A stretch of DNA of 64,000 nucleotides from the NCBI GenBank assembly GCA_030544215.1, contig JARZZO010000002.1:24179395-24243394 (forward strand), read 5' to 3'. The stretch's first letter is position 1, and the number at the start of each line of letters is the position of its first letter. Below are positions 23,306 to 34,215 of the stretch, piece after piece. The DNA is from Zantedeschia hybrid cultivar. Taxonomy: Eukaryota > Streptophyta > Magnoliopsida > Alismatales > Araceae. Both the position numbers and the translations under genes were made by a program. The notes under the pieces are model-generated. The model saw only the letters and a program-made list of their open reading frames with translations. It made no database searches and was not told the DNA's origin.

Positions 23306-23313
23306 TATTTATA
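23306..23313 (-). promoter_or_regulatory. TATA box of the Element 2 LTR
   Basis: The minus strand reads CGCTATAAATACAC, pointing toward gag. The equivalent site is kept in both LTRs of Element 3. Confidence 0.65.
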
Positions 23314-23399
23314 GCGGAGGATAGAGGATGGTTAACGGTGATAGCCGATATAGGACTATGTTCCGGGCTTACTGGTAAACCGCCATAGTGTCTAGTCCT

Positions 23400-23700
23400 C
23401 CACCGGAGTGGGCCGGACACGGCTGTTGGGCCGAAGGGGGTTGGACCGCTGACGGGCCGAAGCCTGCTGGGCTGAGGGCTACTGTGCCGCTTACGGGCCG
23501 AAGGCTGTTGGGCCGCTGACGGGCCGAAGGCTGTTGGGCCGCTGACGGGCCGAAGACCACTAGGCTGCCTGCTGGGCCGAGGGCTGCAGTGCCGCTTACG
23601 GGCCGAGGGCTGTTGGGCCGCTGACGGGCCGAAGACCACTGGGCTGCCTGCTGGGCCGAGGGCTGCAGTGCCGCTTACGGGCCGAGGGCTCCCAGGAGGC
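23400..23700. repeat. GC-rich minisatellite inside U3 of the Element 2 LTR
   Basis: Repeats of GGGCCGCTGACGGGCCGAAG in about 27-30 bp steps, organised into a larger duplicated block of about 90 bp containing CTGCCTGCTGGGCCGAGGGC. Element 3 LTRs have only a short version, which explains part of the length difference. Confidence 0.85.
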
Positions 23701-23773
23701 CTTTTACTGCCGCTGCTGGGCTGAACTGGGTTTGGGCTTGTTTTAATGGGCCGAATCGGATTCTGCCTCATCA

Positions 23774-24835
23774 AAAGCTAATAGATCAAATTGATCCAAC
23801 CCAATTTTAACCCAACTCGATTCAAATTTGATTAATGTCGATCTAAATTTAATCCAACCTAGTTAAGATAATTTAAATGAAACTAATTTAATATAATATG
23901 AGTTGGACTGAGTTTAGGCTACATGCTGACCCACCCAATTAACATCCCTACGGAGATACCAACTGTTCTAGACAGATCCCAAGTAAAGAGTAAAGTTGCT
24001 TTCCTTTGCATCTTTCTTCTTTTTTCTTCTTTTTTGCAACTGTTCGAGCTTAATTTGATCCCCGGTAGTACAGATACTAAGCTCGAATAATTCTTGAGCT
24101 TGACAATTTATAAAAAAAAAAAAAAGTAAGACTTTTTTGCACGTCTTCAAATAGAATCAGCCAATTCCCAAAACTTGTGAGAGAGGAGGGAGCTCGCTTT
24201 CTTAAAGAATCAAGATCTTCTAAGTGCAAAGGTGGATGAGACTAGGTCAGTGTAGGGAAGGGAGATTTTCAAAATACCCCCTCACATAAACCTTTCCCCA
24301 TTCTCTCATGAAGAACTTTTTTGAAAAACTCTCCCTTTCCTTTTATACTTAAACAATTCCATTCTCACTTGCACTTACACTAACCGGACTCTTTCTTAAA
24401 ACTCATCAAAAGTATGGCACGCTCATAAATGGGACTGCGGACGTTCCCTCCACTCTCTTACTAAAGGTGATCTCAGTCCATATTATTCAATACGTCCCTG
24501 TGGAGGACGCACGTCCATCTCACCGATATGTTTCGTCCCAAGTTTGATAGCAAAGTATTGGCAAGCCAGTCCAAACATGATCGAGTTGGGGATTAATATG
24601 GCCAAATTAGAAAGATTATATATGAGTTGGGTCGGTTAGGCCAATGCATGGATATGGCTGGGTTTTCGTTGGAACTTTCATGTCATGGGCTCATTTTGGG
24701 CTGATCCAACGGTCCAACCAACTACGTACAGTCCCAACCAAAAGAATATTTATATGTGGCAAGTTAGGTTTGTCTAACCCTCGTTACTCAATTTTGATTA
24801 ACCTGTACTACTCTTTAATGCCTTAGATAAGATAT
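23774..24835. other. AT-rich intergenic DNA
   Basis: No gene, no repeat structure beyond short homopolymers (A-run near 24112). Confidence 0.6.
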
Positions 24836-25077
24836 TGTAGCGGTCAGAAACTGGTTAGGCGACAACAATCGTCTGATCAGATCTTCTGACTACTCGACAG
24901 AACTTGTAAAAATTAAAAACATTCAGAGTAGAATCCGCGAGAGAAATAAGAGACGTCAGAGAGACCCCGTTCTTCTAGAGAGCAAAACACTACAATGCCC
25001 AAGTCATGTTCTCGAAGGAAATGGATTCACAGAAGTTTTAGGTCAGTATTCAACGTACTTTTCACCAGAGAGGGAGT

Positions 25078-25112
<35 letters not shown>

Positions 25113-25646
25113 TTACCTTAGGAGAGTCGATTGGCCCATGATCTACTTACTTTGATTGAGGGGATCGTAAGATACTGAGCAAGAAAGGATCTCTTAATGA
25201 TCGAGGGAGTAGATCGGACCTGTCTTAAGTGGAGGGTTATACCGTTAACCAGCAAAATCTGCCTCATGGCGGAGAGGAGTTATGAGTCAACTCGGAGGGA
25301 CCTTCAATCTCTTGGGCAGTCGGGAGAAGGCGGTCTTCGTGTCTAGGCTACTGGCTTCCCCTCGGATGAGTCGCGGATCTTTGATTGCTGAGAAGGTAGA
25401 CTCTTCTCGGCTCCCGGTAGACATGACCAAGACAACGGTCTCGAGGATTACCGATTGATGTGGTCTTCTAGGCCTTACGTTCCTAAGACTTGAGCCCATG
25501 TGCTCCAGGTTCCTGCCTTTGACTTGCTAATCAAGATAACGAGACAACCTACGTAGTATCCTCTTGCAAGTTCCTGCTGACTGCAGGCCTTTGGGCCTCT
25601 TGGCTAAATGGGCCTGATTAGATCGAATTCCAATCACCCCTCACCA
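24836..25646. mobile_element. candidate solo LTR (811 bp)
   Basis: Starts TGTAGCGGTCAGAAACTGG and ends CTCACCA. The 5 bases before (GATAT) and after (GATAA) agree at four positions, a possible decayed target duplication. An (AT)14 run (25081-25108) could be a TATA region. The start resembles a fragment at 46139 (TGTCGAGGTCGGAAATTGG), suggesting one family. Orientation is unknown if the ends are misplaced. Confidence 0.45.
25081..25108. repeat. (AT)14 microsatellite
   Basis: 28 bases of uninterrupted AT. Confidence 0.97.
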
Positions 25647-27228
25647 GATAACATTATGCAACTTTGGAACAGTCTTTATGTACGACTAAATGAAAAGCAT
25701 GTAAAGTTACACTTTTAACATTAGTTCCCATCAATACTTGCAAGATTTGAAATAATATCATTAAAAGATTTTGAACTTTTCAAAGAATACTAACATTATT
25801 TAAAAATTATATGTATCATTTTAATAATAAAAATGCTAAACAAATTTGTTCATAAACTTAAACGAATTGAGCAAATATATACTGGAACCTGATCCATTTA
25901 TAAATTAAGCTTGAAAACTCATAAATTTGACTCATTTGGTTTAACAAATAAGTTGAGTGTACTAAATCATTTGTGCCACTACATACAAGTGCCGCTGTGG
26001 TGGTATTGCAGTAATTATTTTGTGCTAGAGTGACCATTGGGACAGCTATACTTAAGATCCGTTTGGTTGCACATAAAACATAAATGAATGAAAAAAGTTT
26101 TTTTAAGGAAATTAATTTACGATGAAAGTAAAAACTTAATCGACCATTTGGTACTTTTGAAAATCTTTTCATTCGTTTGTTTCCCATAAAATTTTTTTCT
26201 GAAAATGATTTCATACATTTGTTTGCTTATAAAATAAAGTCTGCATTAATTTTTTTTTAACATAGATATGGCAGAACTAAAAGATTTTTTTATATTTTTT
26301 TGAACTGAGAAAATGACCCAACTCTACATTGGATTGAATAATTGAAATAAAAAAGGCCATATCTTCACAGATGATCAAAATTTGAACCGCAATATTAAAG
26401 GGTATTTTTTTCCTTTTTAATTTCAAGTTGAGGTACATTGAGTCTGGTTCCACATAAAATATATTCGACTGGAAAATGTTTTCTAAAAAAAATAATTTAT
26501 AAGGAAGATAAAAACATAATCTATCACTTGGTACGTTTGAAAATATTTTTTCAAAAAAAATTATTTATTTATTTTTCTATAAAATATTTTCTTAAAAATG
26601 CAATCAATATTTTTCTAAAAATCTTTTCACTTGTTTGTTTTCCTGTAAAATTTGAACTATCTAATCAGACACTTATGACATTATTAACACAAATAACATA
26701 AGAACAACCAACTCGACCTTTGATCATACATTTCAAATAAAATAGACCACGTACTCACACCATCAAAATTTGAAAGATTAGTATAAAAAAAAAAGAGTTT
26801 GGAGAACATTCCAGTTCAACATTAGATTAGACGATTCAAATAAAAAAGATCATGTTTCCTCACTGTCAAAGTTCAAATGGCAAAATCAAAAGATCTTTTT
26901 ATTCTTTTTCTATTTTTCTAGTTGCCAGAATGACCTAACTTGACATCTAAAGAGATGGTTCAAATAAAAAAATATCACATCCCTACACATTACACATTAT
27001 AATTTGATTGTATTTAAAATATAATTAGAATAAAAATAAATTTTATTATAAAAATGTTTTTTAGAAAAAAATATTTTTATTTATTTTTTCCGTAAAAGTT
27101 GAACTTTCATAAGTTTCAAGAATATCATATTGTTTTAAAGATACAAGTATAAAATTATAATATCTTAAATTTTAAGGGCATAAACATAAGCAATTCCAAA
27201 GGGAGAATCACTTACTGCATCTTTAGGG
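25647..27228. other. AT-rich intergenic DNA with diverged MITE-like duplicates
   Basis: Two diverged copies of a similar block, about 26050-26230 and 26440-26660 (both with CACATAAAA, a run of A, then CATTTGGTAC or CACTTGGTAC followed by TTTGAAAAT), suggest old non-autonomous DNA transposons. No coding potential seen. Confidence 0.4.
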
Positions 27229-27836
27229 GTTATTACGTCGCCTGATGGAACAGTCAAAGTAAAAAAAAAAAAAAAAAAAAAAACTTTTTTTATTTTTTTT
27301 TGAAGTCCCAACATGTCCTACATGTCCACATAATTGGATTTTCGATCGAACATCCCAAAAAATAATAAAAATTCAAAAACCAAGGCTCGATGAACAATAA
27401 TATACTATTCATTGGGGATCATTTTTTATTTTTCATAATTTTTTTTCAAAACTTCTAACATGACCTACATGCTCATATAATTCGATTTTTGATCGGACAT
27501 CTCAAAAAAAAAAAAAATCAAAAATTGAGCCCCAATGAACAGTAGTATACTATTCATTGGAGCTCAATTTTTTATTTTTTCATATTTTTTTTTATTTTTC
27601 TGAAAGTCTCCTGATATGTCCTACGTACCTATCTAATTCGATTTTAGATCGTATATCTAAATTTTTTTTGAAAATTTATAAACCTAGCCCTAGTGAACAG
27701 TAGTGTACTATTCATGGAGCTAAGGTTTTAAAATTTTCATGTTTTTTGAGTTGTCATGTGAGAAATCTAATTATATGAGGATGCAGGTAATGTTGGGGAC
27801 CTTCAAAAAAAAAAAAAAAAAATGTGATGACGTAAC
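27229..27836. mobile_element. MITE-like block built of three diverged ~150-bp repeats
   Basis: Possible terminal inverted repeats share TTACGTC (27232-27238, and its complement GACGTAA at 27829-27835). Inside, a unit of about 147-153 bp occurs three times (starting near 27306, 27452 and 27605), each with AATTSGATTTT, GATCGGACAT-like and a palindrome around TACTATTCATTGG. Poly(A)/(T) runs divide the units. No ORF. Confidence 0.5.
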
Positions 27837-27840
27837 AAAT

Positions 27841-28896
27841 TATTCTACTAGGAAAATGGCATTAGGTTTAAGACGATGGATGCCCAAATCAACATTCTAA
27901 AGTAGTCAACAATCTTATTTTATGTTGAGTAAGCTTTTACATGTAACCAAATGACCTCTGCTGGACAGGTTTTTTTGAAACGCTGCTCTCACTGGGCCTT
28001 ACTTCCAAATGGACCCTAAGTACTAATAACACTGGCTGCAGCGCTTGCGGCAGTAGTGCATGAAAATTTGAAAAACTATTCTTTTAACGTCAAACTATGA
28101 CATTCCATATGTTTGTACACATGGACATGATAGGACTGATCTAAAAAAAATTATTTTACATGTATCGTCAAACAGTGCAAAATATTACTCATTAGTCAAT
28201 GCTCACACATTTTGGCCACTCACTTGACAAATTGAACACCAGGAGGCAGATTCACAACTTCAACTATTAAAAAATAAACAATGCATCATCTTATTCACCC
28301 CTTATAATAAATGAACCATGTCCTGATGATTCCTTGGCGTGCGCCCATCTTTTGATAAAATATGGAAATGGCAAAAATGCCCTGCGCTCACTATTAATTT
28401 AAATAAATGTTGTTTTTCTGCTGTAAAATGATGTATAATATTACGAGATTATATTTTTCTAACATTTTGCATATATATATCCAGTCAAAAGTTATAACAC
28501 TCATTTTTCTTTGGTCCAAAATAACCATAAACTTATATCTAAAATTTTCAAAAATGACAATTTTAATATAAAAATGTTACAATATTATGGCACATTAGAA
28601 AGCACCATAATAGATTCTGGTGGCAAAAAAACACCTCGTACAAGTTCTTGGGAAGTAATTTGCAACCTACATATTACAAGTGATTTGCATACCTTCACTC
28701 AGAAGCCATCTTATCTTTCTTTTTTTTCTTTTTTGAACGAATGGCCCATTGGTTGGGCAGAAGAGCGAGAAGGGTTTGAAACCAGTCAAAGCCAAAGAAT
28801 TCCCAAATTAAATGGTACGATAAGCACAAACAGAAGTCACTCCACATGGGAGTGAGAGTTTTCGCCTAAGGCGGAACAATCTGCCAGCTAAAAACC
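27841..28896. other. intergenic DNA, no gene seen
   Basis: AT-rich. Near 28740-28800 there is a possible old tRNA-derived SINE remnant (TTGGTTGGGCAGAAG, then GGGTTTGAAACC), too degenerate to call. Confidence 0.4.
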
Positions 28897-30431
28897 TGTT
28901 GGGATTTCTCGGGTTTCTTCGGATCGCTCACGCAGCAGAAAACAAAATTAAAACAGCGATCTATTTTCCCGTTTCGAAAAACTAAAATCGATTATCGGAT
29001 AATCGAAGTTCTCACTGTGTGCGGATTCGAATCCGCAACCGTTCGGTTCCGTCGATGCGACACCGCAAGTGCCCGGCCTCTAACGAAGTCCACGCGATCC
29101 TCCTCGCGACGGATATCCTCACGTTCCTCGTTCTTCGCAACCCACGAAACCTCCGCCGGTCGCCGCAACGCGCGGATGATTTCCCGTCGAACGAGATTCG
29201 GAGAAGCGGCGGAGCAAATCTAGATCTGTCTGGACGCCAGAGAGAGAGAGAGAAACAGAGGAGGGGCGGCTAGGGTTAGCAACAACTTGGCCTGCTCAGC
29301 CCGTTCGCTATGTTTTATACTAACCGCGCGATTTTTCATAAAAACCCTCAGTTTGTATAAAACCGACTTATTTATCCATCGCCTTAAAAATCATTTGCGT
29401 GTGACCCTCTAGGCCCAAGTACCAGTCCAGTTAATGGCCCAACAAGCCCAGTGACTCCTCACTGGCTTTATTAATCAATTAATAACCTTTTATTAATTAA
29501 TTAATCAATCGAATTGATGTCGCACATCGAATTCGACCGGGCCTCCGATCACGTTGGGTGCCAAGCAACACCGCATGAACCCGAAAGGTATTAGGGTTAA
29601 GTAACCAACTATTGGAACCTTTCCGCTGACAGTTACCCCGTGGATATAATCCTTCATTCGTACAATGCTCTCAAGTCAACTCAGGGCATGGCGAGCTGTC
29701 AAACCCTAATCGGTCGACTCACTTGGATTGGATGCCGCTGATGAATATCGGAAAATTCCTTTCCCGATATTATCGTCCGCCCTGGCCAGGGACTTCTGCG
29801 CATCCTTCTTAGAGCATTCTCTCTCTAAGTACCGAGAGCGAATGATTCCTTATTGACACACAGTTCCCTTCGACGGTATTCCGTTGTACCAAATCCTTGG
29901 CGTATTAGAATCTCGTGGCTAAAGATTTGTAAACCAAGGTCAAAGCACAGAAGTCCACCGACAAGGTGTCCTTGGTGTCTCAGGTCCGAAGACCATCCAC
30001 GCAACTGCGACAATAGAATCAAGCTGGTTGACAGTGAGGTATAATACCATCCAGCGATTCAATCGGATCAGTTCAGTGAACTCATTCTCCAATGAGCACC
30101 TACAGATTCGCCTTAGTGTCTCCACACAAGTGACTTATGAGATCAGTCACCCTCATCATACGAGCAGGAGTAATCTGTACTAGTCTAACTGGATATCCGA
30201 TGTCCTTCTCGGATATCCTCCGACTATGAACTATTAAGAATATGTGTGTTTAAGTGATCAGTCTCATTAGTATGATCTCATCATAATCTGATCACTATAG
30301 CACATATTCACGGACTTCATTATGAAACGATTAATTAATGCGATTTACACATAATGAATATTATGCATTATATTAATAAATGAACGAGATTTACATAGTC
30401 AGATTGGCTTGTAGGCCACCTAAAACTAACA
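28897..30431. mobile_element. solo LTR 1 (1535 bp) with target duplication AAACC
   Basis: Begins TGTTGGGATTTCTCGGG and ends CCACCTAAAACTAACA, so it has TGTT/AACA termini. The five bases on both sides are AAACC (28892-28896 and 30432-30436). The same family occurs at 31726-33276. No internal element sequence is attached on either side, so it is the product of LTR-LTR recombination. Frames inside it are not genes. Confidence 0.9.
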
Positions 30432-30436
30432 AAACC

Positions 30437-30535
30437 TTGCCCTCACCTTGCAGGGTGGGGCTCGAACCCGCACCCTCTCCTGCGAGGGAGGGAACATGAT
30501 GTCCATTGTCTATCGTCTCAGGGACTGAAGTCATC
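30437..30535 (-). mobile_element. possible tRNA-derived SINE fragment
   Basis: On the minus strand an A-box-like TAGACAATGG is followed about 45 bp later by a B-box-like GGTTCGAGCCC, near the usual spacing, and then CACCCTGCAAGGTGAGGGC. Solo LTR 1 lies directly against its 3' side. It does not fold into a tRNA that I can see. Confidence 0.35.
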
Positions 30536-30848
30536 TTATCTAGGCAGAGTCATAACATGTCATTCGTGACCCACAGATGGAACATCCTCCGGGAGCGGCC
30601 CCTAGCTTCAACAACCAGTTGTTGCCTCCAGCTTGTTAGCTAGAAAGACTCGTTGATAGCTTCGGCCAGATAAAGATCACTCCAAGTTTCCTCGAAGTAA
30701 GAGACACCTGAAGTCGAGCAACCGGTCGAAAACAATCCACCCGAGAAGGAAAGAGGAAATCTAAGGCTTGGTAACAACCTGAAAGCTTAAGAAAAGCAAG
30801 TCTCTGACGCGGATGAAGCAAGACGATAACATATCCCTCCCGTTGAAG

Positions 30849-33800
30849 TCAAGAGGAAACCTTGAACGAATAGGACTTTTCTACCAAAACGTGAAGAGCC
30901 TCAGCTCCATGTCGGGAAAACGCACCAAATTGCCCTGCGCAGAGGTTCACCTCCACCACCTCCGAGTCCCCGATAGGAGAAGACTTTGCACCTCCGGGAG
31001 CGGCACCCTTCATTCGAAAAGAAGGGTCATCCATAGCTGAGCATGGAAACACAGTGGTGAGCCCCTCTTTTTTAAAGAAGAATTGATCCTCGTCGAAGGG
31101 AGATCTGAAAAAGACTACTTGAAGGCTTGTCCTACCTAAGGAATTACAGGTGGCGGTCCAAAAAGTTGATGGCCAAATAGGACCCATCGAAAAGTGCACA
31201 AGTTATACTTCAGCAAACCCTTGGATTAAAAGGTACTATGCGAAACCCTCCTTTTCTTTTTCACTATGATTGACAGAGTTGCCTCGCAAAGCATAAGCAG
31301 ACAACCTAGAGTGACAAGACACTCAAGCCAGGTCTGACCGACTGAACACTACGGGCCGATCGGATGGGACTTGTCATAACGTGATCTGGCACTGGATCGA
31401 TACGCGATGATTCAACACATCCACAAATAACGGATGCGCTAAGAGAAATAGGGCCAGTTGTTCCATTAAACGTACCAAAAAGGTGCGGTAAATTTACAAA
31501 AACTGGAAGGAAGTAGCAAAGAAGATAACAAAAGTTGCAAAGGGTCCGTCTTCCTCCTGCATCGACCAATGCAGGCTCTCCTATAGCTGTCGTCCTCACC
31601 GTCATGCCGCTGACTAACTACTCGGACCGGCATCAGGTTCCCTTCCCCTCTGCGAGGATGCCCCAGAGGAGACAACACTGCGTGCTGTAATGCCTCTTCC
31701 GAAAGTTGTAGCACGATGGCCACAGTGTTTGGTTTTTCTCGGTTTCTCCGGATCGCTCACGCAGCGGAAAATAAAAATATTTACAGCGATCCATTCCCGT
31801 TTCGGAGACTAAAATACGATAATCAGATTATCGAAGTTCTCACCGTGTGCGGATTCGAATCCGCAGCCGTTCGGTTCCGTCGGTGCGACACCGCAAGCCG
31901 CGCAAACGCCCGGCCTCTAGCGAAGTCCACGCGATCCTCCCCGCGACGGATATCCTCGAGTTCCTCGTTCTTCGCAGCCCGCGAAGCCTCCGCTGGTCGC
32001 CGCAATGATCGCCGCAGTGCGCAGACGATTTCCCGTCGAATGGGATTCTGGGAAGCGGCAGAGCAGATCTGGATCTGCCTGGACTCCAGAGGAAGATAGA
32101 AACTGAGGAGGGGCGGCTAGGGTTAGCAGCAGCTTGGCCTGCTCAGCCCATTCGCTATGTTTTATATTAACCGCGCGGTTTTTCACAAAAACCCCCAGTT
32201 TGTATAAAACCCACGTATTTATCCATCGCCTTGAGAATCATTTGCGTGTGACCCTCTAGGCCAAAGTACCAGTCCAGTTAATAGCCCAGTAAGCCCAGTG
32301 ACTCCTCACTGACTTTATTAATTAATTAATAACACTTTATTAATCAATTAATCAATCGAATTGATGTCGCACATCGAATTCGACCGGGCCTCCGATCACG
32401 TTGGGTGCCAAGCAACACCGCGTGAACCCGGAAGGTATTTGGAGTTAAGTAACCCACTCTTGGAACCTTTCCGCCGACAGTTACCGCATGGATATAATCC
32501 TTCATTCGTACAATGCTCTCGAGTCAACTTAGGGTATGGCGAGCTGTCAAACCCTAACCGGTTGACTCACTTGGATTGGATGCCGCTGATGAATATCGGA
32601 AAACTCCTTTCTCGATATTATCGTCCACCCTGGCCAGGGACTTTCGCGCATCCTTCCTAGAGCATTCTCTCTCTAAGTACCGAGAGCCAATGATTCCTTA
32701 TTGACACACAATTCCCTTCGACGGTATTCCGTTGTACCCAATCCTTGGCGTATTAGAATCCCGTGGCTAGAGATTCGTTAACCAAGGTCAAAGCACAGAA
32801 GTCCACCGCCAAGGTGTCCTTGGTGTCTAAGGTCCGAGGACCATCCACGCAACTGCGACAATAGAATCAAGCTGGTTGACAGTGAGGTACAATACCATCC
32901 AGCGATTCAGTCGGATCAGTTCAGTGAACTCATTCTCCAATGAGCACCTACAGATTCGCCTTAGTGTCTCCACACAAGTGACTTATGAGATCAGTCACCC
33001 TCATCATATGAGCAGGAGTAATCTGTACTAGTCTAACCGGATATCCGATGTCCTTCTCGGATATCCTTCGACTAGGAACGATTAAGAATATGTGTGTTTA
33101 AGTGATCAGTCTCATTAGTATGATCTCATCATAATCTATCACAATAGCACATATTCACGGACTTCATTATGAAACGATAATTAACGCGATTTACACATAA
33201 TGAATATTATGCCATTTTATTAATAATGAACGAGATTTACATTGTTAGATTGGCTTGTAGGCCACCTAAACTAACACACAGGAGAGGCCATATCAGAGGA
33301 CGGCGAGAGCATGTGTGTCCTCATCGGGATGCTCCTCAACCTAGCGCTCAAAAGGAGGATCTACAGAGAAGTCTCGAAAGGATGTGGGAAAAGGTCATTC
33401 CTGCTACGGGGCCCTTTCGACCCAGAAGAAAAAGTCATTCTACCGATGAGAGGATTCGAGGCCGAGTGCCAACGGCATGACATCCCGGGCTTCGAATTGA
33501 ACGAAGCCACGTGCACCAGAGGAAGAACAGTGTAGGGCTTGAAAAATGTGACAAAACATGTTGACTATTGCGCCTAGATGACGCAGGTCCCAAATAAGTG
33601 TGGCAAACCTCAGAATCACCTGCCAGGAGTTTAGCATCACTTGAGCAGGAGCAATCCTGAAGGACTGCAACACCTGGGCGATGAAGGCCAGAACCGGCAG
33701 CTAAAAGCCAGCCTCAAACATACCTGAGTACGCCATGAATGCCCCTGGCCTCTCTAAGAAGAGGCGATCTTCAGGCGATGACAGCACGAGGCGATACTCG

Positions 33801-34215
33801 CCCGAGATCCAATAGAGCTCCCAGAGCTTGGCTAAAAGATCGATTGTTATATGCGAAGGGCCCATGGCATTACGGTCCTCTGCAATCTTTCCAGCAGAAT
33901 CCATAATGCCATCTTCAAAGGTGGACCCTCTAGTTCGCACCTCTTGGGGGTTTTAAAGTCTCGCCCGGAAGGCGATGCGTTGCCCGCCATTAAGACGGAT
34001 GTGACTGTTGCACAACTCCTCAAAGCCACTACCCAGGCAGAGGAAGGACGACCGTCGAAGGACATTAAATCAAGAAGCATCTTTCCAAGAGTCTCTTCAC
34101 TCCTCGCCATACGAGTATAGCAACGAGCGAGGGGGGCAAGTGAAGGAGGGAAAGTTCGCTCGGCCGAAAAGCATAGTCGGGCCATTCCACGAAACATTTC
34201 TTCCTCAAAGTCCAT
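30849..34215 (-). pseudogene. relic antisense-ORF (Transposase_28-like) gene, split by solo LTR 2
   Basis: Minus-strand frames at 34215-33440 carry, in order, a charged segment, GEYRLVLSSPEDRLFLERPGA-like text (about 33800), MFEAGFRLP (about 33720) and FRIAPAQVMLNSWQ (about 33650). These match the order of the antisense gene of Element 3 (FEAGFRLPLP, then YGLVPSQFFPNSWR). FFFWVERAP near 33420 would be the next conserved block, but stops surround it. Solo LTR 2 and its duplication (31721-33281) interrupt it, and possible remains continue at 31720-30849. Frameshifts and stops are many. It belonged to a Tat element of which little else is left. Confidence 0.55.
31726..33276. mobile_element. solo LTR 2 (1551 bp) with target duplication CACAG
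   Basis: Same family as solo LTR 1 (shared CGGATCGCTCACGCAGC near the start and GATTGGCTTGTAGGCCACC near the end). Begins TGTTTGG, ends CTAACA. CACAG lies on both sides (31721-31725 and 33277-33281). It interrupts the relic gene on the minus strand. Confidence 0.9.

Larger units (their letters stand above)
14646..23773 (-). mobile_element. Element 2: minus-strand Tat-type Ty3/gypsy retrotransposon, interrupted by Element 1
   Basis: Read from the right: 5' LTR 23773-22776, tRNA-Asp-type primer binding site, gag, protease, RT, RNase H and integrase (22740-17230), tandem array (17160-15018), and then the tail of an antisense gene on the plus strand (to 14770). The antisense gene is cut at about 14646, where Element 1 begins; the rest of Element 2 with its 3' LTR should lie beyond Element 1, left of the window. 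The coding region has at least six in-frame stops and two frameshifts, so it is old. It has the same plan, primer site and array type as Element 3, but the LTR is shorter (998 against 1168 bp). Confidence 0.85.
22776..23773 (-). repeat. 5' LTR of Element 2 (998 bp)
   Basis: Ends are TGATG and CATCA (plus-strand order), a perfect 5-bp inverted terminus shared with Element 3 LTRs. Both LTR types share CTATCACGACCGGATTCC near one end and GGGCCGAATCGGATTCTGCC near the other. A minus-strand TATA box lies at 23313-23306. The primer site adjoins it directly. Confidence 0.85.

Noticed and set aside
29017..29273. Arg/Ser-rich frames in solo LTR 1 (also 31716-32099 in solo LTR 2)
   Set aside because: The two LTRs do not keep the frame between them, so it is not conserved coding sequence.
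30460..30510. tRNA gene, because of GGTTCGAGCCC on the minus strand
   Set aside because: No acceptor stem or anticodon arm can be drawn. The A-box to B-box order fits a SINE fragment better.
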